Positions 26,741-35,860 of a stretch of DNA of 64,000 nt are shown in pieces. The notes under the pieces are model-generated. The model saw only the letters and a list, made by a program, of their open reading frames with translations. It did no database searches and was not told where the DNA came from. The position numbers and the translations under genes are program-made. Source of the stretch: JAJPHW01 sp963799065 (GTDB lineage: Bacteria > Acidobacteriota > Terriglobia > Terriglobales > Acidobacteriaceae); the NCBI GenBank assembly GCA_963799065.1, contig CAWCVJ010000003.1:124001-188000 (forward strand). Reading direction: 5' to 3'. Numbering within the stretch: position 1 is the stretch's first letter; every line of letters begins with the position of its first letter.

Positions 26741-26742
26741 GC

Positions 26743-27858
26743 TTATGAATGATCCTTCGTAACTTTCTTCGCCTTAACTCTCGGGTGAGTGGCAGCTTTC
26801 TTCGCGTTACTTGGTGCCGGGGCTGGCGGCTTCGGAATCACAGGTGCGACCAGAGCCGCCCGCTGCACTCCCGCCGACATTGCCGCTCGGGTGGCCGCTG
26901 CCGACATCGCTGGCTCCAGCGCAAGACTCGAGCCTTCCGGATTCACTACGATCTGGTTTTCATACCGCAGATCGACGGAATCAAGTTTGTCGAACTGCTG
27001 CCTCCACCCGCGCACCTGTGAGACATAAGTCTTGTAGCGTTCCAGATAATTCGATGACCCCAGGATCACAAGCACCTGCCCGCCCGGATCATTCGCCAAC
27101 ACCTTCACCGCATCGGGATCCGACAGATCGACTTCGCTTATATCCTTCGAATAATGCGCGCCATCGGAATCGAGCTGTGCGATCAAATCGTTATAAATTT
27201 TCATACGCGGGCTACGTGTGGATAACGGTTCCGAGGGATTGTTACCCACGATCACAGGAAATGAATACTTGTGCTTGCCCGGCGGAGGCAGATCCATCAA
27301 CGCGCCGCTGGCATCGATCAGCATGATGCGCGAACCGATTCGAGCGAACGCTACAGGAGTGCGCTCCTTGATCTCGATACGCAGGCGGTTGGGCACAAAG
27401 CGCATTACGCTGGCCGATTCCACCCATGGGATTTGCTCCAGCTGTTCTTTACGCTGCGCCAGCGGCACGAAAAAAATGTTGCGGCCAATGTCGCCGCCCA
27501 TCACCTCGATCACCTGCGAACGCGTAACGTTATCCAAGCCGGCGGTTTCAATGTCATCGCTGGAATCGACGCGAAAACGCCACGAGTGCTCGCCGTAATC
27601 GTAGAGCCCCGCCGCCAGCGCGCCGCAGACCGCGAGTCCGAACAGTCCGGCGGCGACCCAGCCGATGCGCACCGCGGTTTTCTTGGGTAACGGACCGCGC
27701 CGCACCGAGACGCGCTTTTGCGCCCGCAGGAAAGGGCTTTCCTGCGGTTCTTCGAGGTCGACCAGCCGCGCTTCGTCGAAGTCCCCCTGCATGGGAGACT
27801 CCTGCGGCGGGTACAACTCTTCCTGCGAGATGGTCGAGCTGGATTTCCGAGCCATCAA
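26743..27858 (-). CDS. ftsQ: Cell division protein FtsQ
   Basis: A 371-residue bitopic inner-membrane protein of the divisome. An N-terminal cytoplasmic region of about 60 residues precedes one transmembrane helix (IGWVAAGLFGLAVCGALAAGLY). The POTRA domain follows (GLDNVTRSQVIEVMGGDIGRN and the motif PWVESASVMRFVPNRLRIEIKERTPVAF), and then the FtsQ beta domain. The C-terminus is extended with Ala/Pro/Lys-rich residues, beyond the E. coli length. ATG at 27858 or the adjacent 27855 is used. A gap of 110 bp separates it from murC, where many genomes carry murB or ddl. Confidence 0.9.
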   Translation of the reverse strand: MMARKSSSTISQEELYPPQESPMQGDFDEARLVDLEEPQESPFLRAQKRVSVRRGPLPKKTAVRIGWVAAGLFGLAVCGALAAGLYDYGEHSWRFRVDSSDDIETAGLDNVTRSQVIEVMGGDIGRNIFFVPLAQRKEQLEQIPWVESASVMRFVPNRLRIEIKERTPVAFARIGSRIMLIDASGALMDLPPPGKHKYSFPVIVGNNPSEPLSTRSPRMKIYNDLIAQLDSDGAHYSKDISEVDLSDPDAVKVLANDPGGQVLVILGSSNYLERYKTYVSQVRGWRQQFDKLDSVDLRYENQIVVNPEGSSLALEPAMSAAATRAAMSAGVQRAALVAPVIPKPPAPAPSNAKKAATHPRVKAKKVTKDHS

Positions 27859-27968
27859 CTCAGGTCAGTTTGTCGTGGAGCAATCGCGAGCTTGATCAAT
27901 ATAAATGGTCGGGCGGGGAGCAAGTAAGAGAAAGTTTGGTTCGGTGGTGAAATTTCTTGCAGCCGCGG

Positions 27969-29393
27969 TCAGACTTTCAACGTCGCGACCGAACTGGATG
28001 CATTGATCGCGTGAAGCTCCTCCAGAACAAGCGGCGCAATCTGCGAAACGCTGCCCGCACCCAAAGTCAAAATCATGTCGCCGGGACGCGCCGCTGCCAC
28101 CGCTGCATCGACCGCCTCGGCAAAAGACCCAACGTAATGGGCCGCTGGATTTCCTTGCTCCGCAATGCGCCGCGCAAGAGTTTCGCCGCTCACGCCTTCG
28201 ATAGCCGCCTCGCTGGCAGCGTAGATATCCAGCACGAACAGTGAATCCGCATGTTCGAACGCGGTCGCGAACTCGTCCATCAAATCCTGCGTGCGAGTGT
28301 AGCGATGAGGCTGAAAGATGACGTGAATCTTGCCCGGACCGCACTGGCGCGCAGCCGCCAGAGTGGCGCGAATCTCAGTAGGGTGATGCCCGTAGTCGTC
28401 GATCACACGCACCCCGCCAGCTTCGCCGCGCAGTTGAAAGCGGCGATCCACGCCACGAAAACCAGCCAGCGCAGATCGAATTTGATCGACCGGGACGTCG
28501 AGTCCAACTCCTACTGCGATCGCCGCTGTGGCATTCAGGACATTATGGACGCCGGGAACGTGCAGGTGAAATGTTCCCAGGCTCCTATTCTGATATGCGA
28601 CCTCGAAAGCGCTGACGGGAGAATTATCCGCCGCGTCGAAAGACAAGTCGCCGACGGTGATGTGAAAGTGCGAATCATCGCGTTGGCCGTATGTGACCAC
28701 CCGACGCCGCGCCACCCGGACCATCTTCCGCAGCACCGCGTCGTCGTTGCATAACACAACCGTTCCATAGAATGGAACGCGATCGATGAAGTCGAGGAAT
28801 GCTTGCTTCACATCGCGCATGTTGCGATAGCAGTCCATATGCTCGCGATCGATGTTAGTGACCACGGACAAGATCGGCGACAGCTTTAAGAACGACCGGT
28901 CGCTCTCATCCGCCTCGGCGACAAGATAATGCGACTTCCCCAGCCGCGCATTCGATCCCAGAGCGTCAACGCGCCCACCAACCACGACCGTCGGATCGAG
29001 TCCGCCAGCAGCCAAAACCGCTGCCACCATCGAGGTCGTCGTGGTCTTGCCGTGCATTCCGGCGATGGCGATGCCGTACTTCAGGCGCATCAATTCCGCC
29101 AGCATTTCAGCGCGCTGAATCACCGGAATATGCAAGCGCCGCGCTTCGATCACTTCAGGATTCTCCGACGAAATCGCGGAACTGGTCACCACAACTTCCG
29201 CCCCAGCAACGTTTTCTGCGCGGTGTCCAGCAAAAGTGATCGCTCCCATCGCGGCCAATCGTTCGGTGACTGAAGACGACTTTAGATCGGAACCAGAAAC
29301 CTTGTAGCCAAGATTCAGCAGCACTTCGGCAATGCCGCTCATGCCGATGCCGCCGATGCCTACAAAGTGAATGCGCTGGATTTTGGCAAACAT
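27969..29393 (-). CDS. murC: UDP-N-acetylmuramate--L-alanine ligase
   Basis: A 474-residue Mur ligase that adds L-Ala to UDP-MurNAc, the first amino acid of the peptidoglycan stem. The UDP-binding N-terminal domain begins IHFVGIGGIGMSGIAEVLLNLG. The ATP P-loop is GMHGKTTTTSM (residues 112-122), and the C-terminal catalytic domain has VIDDYGHHPTEI and FQPHRYTRT. It starts 3 bp after the murG stop, so the two are in one operon. Confidence 0.96.
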   Translation of the reverse strand: MFAKIQRIHFVGIGGIGMSGIAEVLLNLGYKVSGSDLKSSSVTERLAAMGAITFAGHRAENVAGAEVVVTSSAISSENPEVIEARRLHIPVIQRAEMLAELMRLKYGIAIAGMHGKTTTTSMVAAVLAAGGLDPTVVVGGRVDALGSNARLGKSHYLVAEADESDRSFLKLSPILSVVTNIDREHMDCYRNMRDVKQAFLDFIDRVPFYGTVVLCNDDAVLRKMVRVARRRVVTYGQRDDSHFHITVGDLSFDAADNSPVSAFEVAYQNRSLGTFHLHVPGVHNVLNATAAIAVGVGLDVPVDQIRSALAGFRGVDRRFQLRGEAGGVRVIDDYGHHPTEIRATLAAARQCGPGKIHVIFQPHRYTRTQDLMDEFATAFEHADSLFVLDIYAASEAAIEGVSGETLARRIAEQGNPAAHYVGSFAEAVDAAVAAARPGDMILTLGAGSVSQIAPLVLEELHAINASSSVATLKV

Positions 29394-29396
29394 GAT

Positions 29397-30473
29397 TTAG
29401 CCGGAATGAGCCGATTCTACTCCAGCGAGATGCGCGGCCATTTCAGCGATCTCCGCGCCCGCGTTGGGATGCGCGAGTTTGCGCGCAGCCTCGCCCATCA
29501 GCCGCAGTCGCGCCGGGTCTTGCAGCAGATCAAGAAACAACCCGCCCAGGCGCTCGGGGGTCAGGTTGGCTTCCTCAAGCATCACTCCCGCCCGCGCATT
29601 CTGGAACGCCTCGGCATTGCGCTTCTGATGATCGTCGGCGGCGCGTGGGAAAGGCACAAAAATCGCAGGTCTGCCCGCGGCGGCAACTTCCGCAACGGTG
29701 CTCGCGCCCGAGCGGCATAACAAAAGACTCGCGCTGGCGAACGCCGCAGGCATATCGGTAATGAAGCGTCGAACCTCCGCCGCGCTGCCTAACTTCTCGT
29801 ACGCCGCTCGGGTTTCTTCGTAGTCTCGCTCACCAGTCTGATGAACGACGCTAAGCTGCGGGAATCGTCGCAACACCTGCGGGATTGCCTTCATCACCGC
29901 CACATTGATAGCGTGCGCTCCCTGGCTTCCACCGAAGACCAGCAGCCGCGGCGCGCCGACCTCGCCGCCGACTGCGAAAAATTCCCGACGCACGGGAACG
30001 CCCGTGACCTTTGCGTTCCGAAAGTAGGTCGCCGTCGATTCAAAATGCACCGCCGCAGCCGAAACAAATCGCGCGACGACGCGATTCGCGAATCCTGGCA
30101 CCGCATTCGGTTCAAACGCCAACGTCGGAATGCGTTGCAAAATCGCCGCCAGCATGGCCGGTCCGGAGGCATACCCTCCCACGCCGATCACTACGTCAGG
30201 CTTAAACTCACGCAGCATCGCGCCTGCTTGCCAGATGGCGCGGGGCAGATCGAAAGCAGTTTTCGCTCGGGTCGCGAAGCTTACATTCTTGAGCGCACCG
30301 ACTTCGATCAATCGCAGATCGAACCCAGCAGCCGGAACCAGCCGATTCTCGATGCCCCGCGCCGTCCCGATAAAAAGAAATTCGCCGCCATAACGCGCTT
30401 TGATCTCGGCCGCGATCGCCAGCGCCGGAATCACGTGGCCGCCGGTGCCGCCCCCCGCCAGCACTACTCGCAC
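29397..30473 (-). CDS. murG: UDP-GlcNAc:lipid I N-acetylglucosaminyltransferase
   Basis: A 358-residue GT28 enzyme that turns lipid I into lipid II at the inner face of the membrane. The glycine-rich loop GGGTGGHV is at residues 7-14 and a second GGSQGAHAIN starts the donor domain. The UDP-GlcNAc pocket block is CRSGASTVAEVAAAGRPAIFVPFP. A gene of the dcw type, it is 10 bp downstream of a P1 peptidase gene, where ftsW would be usual. Confidence 0.95.
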   Translation of the reverse strand: MRVVLAGGGTGGHVIPALAIAAEIKARYGGEFLFIGTARGIENRLVPAAGFDLRLIEVGALKNVSFATRAKTAFDLPRAIWQAGAMLREFKPDVVIGVGGYASGPAMLAAILQRIPTLAFEPNAVPGFANRVVARFVSAAAVHFESTATYFRNAKVTGVPVRREFFAVGGEVGAPRLLVFGGSQGAHAINVAVMKAIPQVLRRFPQLSVVHQTGERDYEETRAAYEKLGSAAEVRRFITDMPAAFASASLLLCRSGASTVAEVAAAGRPAIFVPFPRAADDHQKRNAEAFQNARAGVMLEEANLTPERLGGLFLDLLQDPARLRLMGEAARKLAHPNAGAEIAEMAAHLAGVESAHSG

Positions 30474-30483
30474 GGAAGCCGCC

Positions 30484-31653
30484 TCATTGCGCCAACCGAT
30501 TATATTTTTTCAGCACTTCGCGCAGCCGGTCATGCGGCAATCCGATCGCCGTGTGATTGTCGATGCCTGTCATGGTGTCGGCGGCAACCATCGCATTCAC
30601 CACCGCTTCTTCCGTAGCCTCAACCGTGGCTTGAAATATAGGATCGATCGAATCGTTGGGCAGCATCGTAAGCGGACGCAATCCCTTTGGCGAAGCTGCG
30701 CCGGAATTCCCGGTCGAGAACGCGATGAAGATGTCGCCGGAGCCGTCGCCGGAATAACTTCCAAGCCGACCCAATCCCAAAGAAACGCGCCGAGCCACGC
30801 GCTTCAGCTGCGTCGGAATCAGCGGCGCGTCGGTCGCGACCACAACAATAATCGACCCGGTATCGCTGTCGTAAACCAGATGGTCGGTGATTTCCTTACC
30901 TACGGGAACTCCGGCAATACGCAGCTGGCTGCGCTCGCCGTAATTGCATTGCACCAGCACGCCAACCGTGTAGCCGCCATCTTTCGCGCTAAGCAGACGC
31001 GACGCCGTGCCGATCCCGCCCTTGAATTCATTACAGACCATTCCCGTGCCGCCGCCGACGCTGCCTTCCTCCACCGCGCCGCCGTGAGCTGAATCCAGAG
31101 CATGAAAAACATCTTCGCGCTTCACATGAAAGCCATTGATGTCATTCAGCCAGCCATCCCATGTCTCGGCGACAACGGGCAATGACCACCAATAGCCCTC
31201 CATGTCAGGGTCGCCGCGCTTCACCTTCCATGCAATCACCGAATCGCGAACCACGCCAACGCTATGCGTATTCGTGATCATGACGGGGCCGTCGAGGAAC
31301 CCCGAATCGTCCACCCAGGTTGTGCCCGTCATCTCGCCATTGCCGTTGAGCGTGAACCATCCGGCAAAGACGGCATCGCGCGACTCTTTGCCTCGAGGCA
31401 GGATGGCGGTGACGCCGGTTCGCACAGGGCCGGTACCAACCACAAGCGTTCCACTGCCAGAAATCAGAGTAGTGCTGCCGACTTCGACTCCCTTAACATC
31501 GGTGATGGCGTTGTAGCGCCCAGGTGTGCCATCAAACGGAACGCCCAGATCGCGCGCCCGTGGCCTGGTTTGGGCGTACGCCAAAGAAGCGAGGCACAAC
31601 CCCAAGCCGATTCCGATAAGCCGACTCCGCCGGACAAATCCATCGCTAACCAT
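30484..31653 (-). CDS. P1 family peptidase (DmpA/beta-peptidyl aminopeptidase type)
   Basis: A 389-residue exported N-terminal nucleophile hydrolase. The signal peptide runs to LCLASLAYA and the motif DVKGVEVGSTTLI opens the domain. The oxyanion/cleavage-associated glycine block is GSVGGGTGMVC. The autocleavage Gly-Ser nucleophile is in DTGSIIVVVATDAPL, which splits the chain into two subunits. Family members remove N-terminal residues from D-amino or beta-peptides. Its position just before murG may be chance or may point to periplasmic peptide turnover. An upstream ATG at 31674 was rejected because the shorter form has the better signal peptide. Confidence 0.85.
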   Translation of the reverse strand: MVSDGFVRRSRLIGIGLGLCLASLAYAQTRPRARDLGVPFDGTPGRYNAITDVKGVEVGSTTLISGSGTLVVGTGPVRTGVTAILPRGKESRDAVFAGWFTLNGNGEMTGTTWVDDSGFLDGPVMITNTHSVGVVRDSVIAWKVKRGDPDMEGYWWSLPVVAETWDGWLNDINGFHVKREDVFHALDSAHGGAVEEGSVGGGTGMVCNEFKGGIGTASRLLSAKDGGYTVGVLVQCNYGERSQLRIAGVPVGKEITDHLVYDSDTGSIIVVVATDAPLIPTQLKRVARRVSLGLGRLGSYSGDGSGDIFIAFSTGNSGAASPKGLRPLTMLPNDSIDPIFQATVEATEEAVVNAMVAADTMTGIDNHTAIGLPHDRLREVLKKYNRLAQ

Positions 31654-31727
31654 CACTGCGGAAGTATAGAGCACGGCAGGATTGCCGCTAGTAACAAAGA
31701 GGATGTCGAGGTATCTAGAGTCGGGCC

Positions 31728-32054
31728 CTACGCATCAATCCCCAACTGCTTGCGCGCTTCCGGACTCAACAGCTCAGGGCTCCATGCCGGATCCCACACA
31801 ATATTCACGGCGGCGTTGCGCACTCCCGGCAACTGCTCCAGGCGAGCCTTCACCTGCGCGCTAATGTTCACATGTTCCGGGCAGCCGGGCGACGTCAGTG
31901 TCATGTCTATCGTGACATCCTGCTTGTCTTCGGGAGCGGGCTCGAAGTTCACCTTGTAAATCAATCCTAAATCCACAATATTCACCGGAATTTCCGGGTC
32001 GTAGCAGGACTTAAGAGCGCTGCGAACTTCCTCTTCATTGAGCGTGGCCGACAT
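31728..32054 (-). CDS. MIP18/SufT-like iron-sulfur assembly protein
   Basis: A 107-residue DUF59 (MIP18 family) protein. Diagnostic blocks are SCYDPEIPVNIVDLGLIYKV and DMTLTSPGCPEHV, with the single conserved cysteine in the second. The family helps iron-sulfur cluster assembly or phenylacetyl-CoA-type maturation; without paa genes near, a SufT-like role is more likely. The start is placed at MSATLNEEEVRSALK, because an earlier ATG (32093) would overlap the next gene. Confidence 0.82.
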   Translation of the reverse strand: MSATLNEEEVRSALKSCYDPEIPVNIVDLGLIYKVNFEPAPEDKQDVTIDMTLTSPGCPEHVNISAQVKARLEQLPGVRNAAVNIVWDPAWSPELLSPEARKQLGIDA

Positions 32055-32089
32055 GGTTTTCTCCAAGCTCGATTTTATCCCAGGCCGCG

Positions 32090-32533
32090 TCAAACTTTCT
32101 CGGACGCCACATTCGCTTCCTGCTGCTGGTCGCCGTGAATGATCCCGTCCTCATTGCTATTCGTGTAAAACGCCCGATGCTGCGCGTCGATCTGCTTGGG
32201 GGTCAGCCAGATCTCGTAGCCATCCTTGCGGGCGAGAAACTTAACCGTGTAGTCGCCCTGCGCCGTCTGCGTCATGCGCTTGGTAAACGAACCGGTGTGC
32301 ACCAGCTCCAGCAAGGAATGAGTAAAATGCCCGTTCTTTCGGTTGTAGGCGTTCTCCGCGCGGACGACCGTCCGGATATAGCCCAGCGCCGCCGCCTCGG
32401 AATCCGACCGCGCCGGATCGCCCTTAAATTTCGGGGTATATGCGGCTTGCGCCATTGCCATTGGCAAAGCCATCCCCAGACTGCATAGAATGACCACCGC
32501 CGCCCTTCCCGCCTTGAGATAAGTCCTTTGCAT
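32090..32533 (-). CDS. Secreted protein resembling a type IV pilin-like head
   Basis: A 147-residue exported protein with a hydrophobic signal (VVILCSLGMALPMAMAQA). The mature part (AALGYIRTVVRAENAYNRKNGHF, then a strand pair YTVKFLARKDGYEIWLTP) resembles the globular part of type IV pilin-like proteins common in acidobacteria. A full N-terminal pilin helix with a prepilin cleavage site is not obvious, so it could be a soluble periplasmic protein. The short C-terminus is acidic and Gln-rich. It lies 35 bp upstream of the SufT-like gene on the same strand. Confidence 0.65.
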   Translation of the reverse strand: MQRTYLKAGRAAVVILCSLGMALPMAMAQAAYTPKFKGDPARSDSEAAALGYIRTVVRAENAYNRKNGHFTHSLLELVHTGSFTKRMTQTAQGDYTVKFLARKDGYEIWLTPKQIDAQHRAFYTNSNEDGIIHGDQQQEANVASEKV

Positions 32534-32655
32534 ACGTTCGATTACGCCTCGGTTTCCATGTTACTCCCGTAATTGCGATTCCGTTACTTTGCTTTGCATC
32601 ACCCGCCCGCCTAGCTATGCTTAATTGGAACTACTCAAGAGCAGGTGTGCCCATT

Positions 32656-33330
32656 ATGAAGTCTGCAGCCGCAACCAAAACCGCCCCCATAAAGAAGCCC
32701 GTAATTCGAATTGCCGTCGTCGAAAGCGATCCTTTGCGCTTCGTAGGATTTCGCGCTCTGTTTGATGCCGAAAGCGACTTCGAGTTGGTCTCGGCCTCCA
32801 TGTCGGAAATTAGCGCTCTCGAGGGCATCAACCTCATTTTGCTGGGCAACCGCAACGGACAGAATCTTTTCGACGTGATGGCCAGCCTAAAAGCTACGCG
32901 GCCCGATCTGCGCATCATCGTCACCGGCTCCGGGATCGACGAGGAGACCATCCTCAAGGCCATCGCTTCCGGCGCTAAGGGATACGTTGACGAAGCCGCC
33001 GCCCCCACCGAATTTGTACAAGCAATTCGCATTGTCAATGAAGGCTCCGTATGGGCGCCACGACACGTCCTCTCCATGTTCATCGAGCGAGTCAGCAACT
33101 CTCCGGGACGTGTTTTCCCCGCCGGACGAGTCACCTTCACCGACCGAGAAAAAGAAGTACTGGAGATGCTGGTCGCGGGTCGCTCCAACAAAGAAATCGG
33201 TTCAGCGCTAGGCATCGAGGAACGCACCGTGAAGGCGCACGTCGCCAAGCTGATGCGCAAAGTCGGCGTGCAGAATCGCATTGCGCTGTCCGTCCACGCG
33301 ATTACGCATTCGCTGGTTACGGCAAAGTAG
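32656..33330 (+). CDS. LuxR/NarL-type regulator with degenerate receiver
   Basis: A 224-residue DNA-binding protein. An N-terminal receiver-like domain (about 20-140) is followed by a LuxR-type helix-turn-helix (TDREKEVLEMLVAGRSNKEIGSALGIEERTVKAHVAKLM). At the position of the phosphorylated Asp (usually in ILLD), this protein has ILLG, and the conserved Lys region GYLLKD is GYVDEA. It therefore cannot be phosphorylated in the usual way and is likely to respond through another signal, or to be constitutively active. ATG at 32656 precedes the first strand; an earlier in-frame ATG at 32617 is less likely. The M13 gene follows downstream. Confidence 0.85.
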   Translation: MKSAAATKTAPIKKPVIRIAVVESDPLRFVGFRALFDAESDFELVSASMSEISALEGINLILLGNRNGQNLFDVMASLKATRPDLRIIVTGSGIDEETILKAIASGAKGYVDEAAAPTEFVQAIRIVNEGSVWAPRHVLSMFIERVSNSPGRVFPAGRVTFTDREKEVLEMLVAGRSNKEIGSALGIEERTVKAHVAKLMRKVGVQNRIALSVHAITHSLVTAK

Positions 33331-33428
33331 TTGCTTACGGGTTCCGTCGTGTAGTCGCCGCTATTCTCTCGCGACACCCTCTTCGTGTATTCTTGCGCTG
33401 GCGTTTATCGCTGCCCAGGAGACCCATC

Positions 33429-35498
33429 GTGCGCCTTGTCGCTCTGTTTGCCTTTTCTCTGCTCTCGTCCCCTTCGCTCTTCGCGCAGTCAGCGAACGAC
33501 ACAAAGCTGCCGCCCCTCGACCACTTCAGCCCCGATCAACTCGATCGCACGATCGATCCCTGCGATAACTTCTATCAATACACCTGCAAGAAGTGGATCG
33601 CGAACAATCCCATCCCCGGCGACGAAGCCTTCTGGGGGCCGGATGGCAAGCTGCAATTATGGAATGAGAGTGTCCTGCACGAGGTCTTAGAAACGGCTGC
33701 GAAAAACGATGCCGCGAGAACTCCGGGCCAACAAAAGATTGGAGACTACTATTTTTCTTGCACGGACGAGTCCGGACGTAACAGCAAAGGCATCGCCGCC
33801 ATAAAGCCGGAGCTTGACCGGATCAACGCGCTCTCCGATAAATCGCAACTGGCGGCGGCGCTGGCGCGTTTGCATCAGAACACTTTCTCTTTAGCTTCCG
33901 CCACCGATTCCGGCTCCAAAGCAGCGCTCTTCGGATTCAGCTCCGGCCAGGACCTGGACGATGCCACGAAAGTCGTCGCGCAACTCGACCAAGGCGGCCT
34001 CGGCCTGCCCGATCGCGACTATTACCTGAAAGACGACGCCAAGTCAGTCGAGACCCGTAAGCAATACGAAGAATATATCGCGAAGCTTTTTCAACTCGCC
34101 GGCGACAATGCCGAGGCCGCCCGTGCTCACGCGCAAGTCATCATGCATATGGAGACCGCACTGGCAAAGTCATCCATGGACTTAGTCATGCGCCGCGATC
34201 CAGCTAACTTGAACCACAAGCTTTCCGGCGCCGAACTGAAAACTCTGACCCCGCTGTTTTCCTGGGATGACTATCTCCGCCCACTTTCGCCGCCAGCCAC
34301 AGTTCACTATCTGGTCGCGACTCCGGATTTCTTCAAAGGCATCAACCAGCTCATCGCAACCGAATCACTGGATAACTGGAAGACCTATCTCCGCTGGAGC
34401 CTGATCAACAACTCGTCCAATCAACTCAGCGATGACTTCGTCAACGCCAACTTCGACTTCTACGGCCGCGATCTCCTCGGCAAGAAAGAGCTGGAACCTT
34501 TGTGGAAGCGTTGCGTTCGCGGCGTCGATCGGGATCTCGGCGAAGCGCTCGGACAGGCTTACGTCGAACGCGCTTTCAGCCCTGAAGCCAAACAGCGAAT
34601 GCTGAAACTTGTCACCGCATTGAATCAGGCCATGGCGGACGACATCGCCCACCTCGATTGGATGTCTCCCGCGACCAAGCCCGAAGCGCTGAAAAAACTG
34701 GCTGGCATCGAAGACAAAATCGGTTACCCCAATCACTGGCGCGATTACTCCAGCCTAAATATCGTCCGTGGCGACGCGGCAGGCAATGCTTACCGCAGCA
34801 GCCAGTTCGAACTGCACCGCCAACTGCAAAAGATTGGCAAGCCGGTGAATCGCGGCGAGTGGGGAATGACGCCGCCTACGGTGAACGCCTACTACGATCC
34901 GCAACTGAATACGATCAATTTTCCCGCCGGAATTCTACAGCCGCCCTACTTCGAAAAAGAAATGGACGACGCCGTCAACTTCGGCGAAATCGGCGCCACC
35001 ATCGGCCACGAAATGACCCACGGCTTCGACGACCAAGGCCGCAAGTTCGATCCCACTGGAAATCTGCGCGATTGGTGGACCAAGGACGACGGCAAGGAAT
35101 TCGAGAAGCGCGTGCAGTGCATCGACGACGAGTACTCCGGCTTCGAAGCGTTGCCCGGATTAAAGCTCAATGGCAAGCTAACCCTCGGCGAAAACACCGC
35201 CGACAACGGCGGCACACGCATCGCCCTGATGGCTTTCGAAAACACATTAACGGACAACCAGAAAACCGCCAAGACCGACGGCATCAGCCCGGTGCAGCGG
35301 TTCTTCATCGCCTACGGCGAGTCGTGGTGCGGAATTCTGACGCCGGAAGTCGAACGCCTGCTGGCGCAATCCAATCCGCACTCACCCAATGAGTTCCGGG
35401 TCAACGGAGTCGTCTCCAACATGCCCGAGTTCCGCGAAGCCTTCGGCTGCAAGAAAGGCCAGCCCATGGTCAGGGAAAACTCCTGCCACGTGTGGTGA
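33429..35498 (+). CDS. M13 family metallopeptidase (neprilysin-like, PepO)
   Basis: A 689-residue zinc peptidase. GTG at 33429 is preceded by AGGAG seven bases upstream and opens a signal peptide (RLVALFAFSLLSSPSLFAQ), so the longer reading frame upstream was rejected. The N-terminal block CDNFYQYTCKKWIANNPIP is typical. Zinc ligands are in H527-EMTH and the following E588 in ENTADNGG, and the substrate-binding FRVNGVVSNMPEF is near the end. The C-terminal CHVW matches the family's CxxW ending. M13 enzymes cleave oligopeptides, here in the periplasm. Confidence 0.93.
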   Translation: MRLVALFAFSLLSSPSLFAQSANDTKLPPLDHFSPDQLDRTIDPCDNFYQYTCKKWIANNPIPGDEAFWGPDGKLQLWNESVLHEVLETAAKNDAARTPGQQKIGDYYFSCTDESGRNSKGIAAIKPELDRINALSDKSQLAAALARLHQNTFSLASATDSGSKAALFGFSSGQDLDDATKVVAQLDQGGLGLPDRDYYLKDDAKSVETRKQYEEYIAKLFQLAGDNAEAARAHAQVIMHMETALAKSSMDLVMRRDPANLNHKLSGAELKTLTPLFSWDDYLRPLSPPATVHYLVATPDFFKGINQLIATESLDNWKTYLRWSLINNSSNQLSDDFVNANFDFYGRDLLGKKELEPLWKRCVRGVDRDLGEALGQAYVERAFSPEAKQRMLKLVTALNQAMADDIAHLDWMSPATKPEALKKLAGIEDKIGYPNHWRDYSSLNIVRGDAAGNAYRSSQFELHRQLQKIGKPVNRGEWGMTPPTVNAYYDPQLNTINFPAGILQPPYFEKEMDDAVNFGEIGATIGHEMTHGFDDQGRKFDPTGNLRDWWTKDDGKEFEKRVQCIDDEYSGFEALPGLKLNGKLTLGENTADNGGTRIALMAFENTLTDNQKTAKTDGISPVQRFFIAYGESWCGILTPEVERLLAQSNPHSPNEFRVNGVVSNMPEFREAFGCKKGQPMVRENSCHVW

Positions 35499-35860
35499 CG
35501 TAAAGAACGTTGCACCGCCGAGAGCGCTGCGAAACGCCGAGTAAATCAATTTTTGTCATTCCGAGCGAAGCGAGGAAACTGCTTTTCTCTTTGGCTCCGT
35601 GCACCCTAGTTACTAAAGGACAGTTACCGTCGTAATCTTGCCCGCTTTTCGCCTCCGACGCATACTCGTTTCACCTACCACAGAACCTGGGAGCGAGGTC
35701 GGGAGCGGAGATATAGGGTCACCGTTGCCGACCTCGATTTTTTTGTCCCGTACCTCTTCCAGCAACAACCCGCACTTCTAACGTGCCGTCCAACGTTTAA
35801 GCAAACCTGAATCCACTAAAATCAACTCTCAGGCAAATTTTTAGAACAGAGGAATTCCCC
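35499..35860. other. Intergenic region with repeat-like sequence
   Basis: A gap of 362 bp. A common acidobacterial-style intergenic phrase (GTCATTCCGAGCGAAGCGAG) starts near 35555. On the minus strand, an open frame of 51 codons (35613-35768) begins with TTG, lacks a ribosome site and ends with the basic tail RRRRKAGKITTVTVL; it may be a small gene or chance. A short A/T-rich stretch just before 35861 probably holds the promoter of the SYLF gene. Confidence 0.5.
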
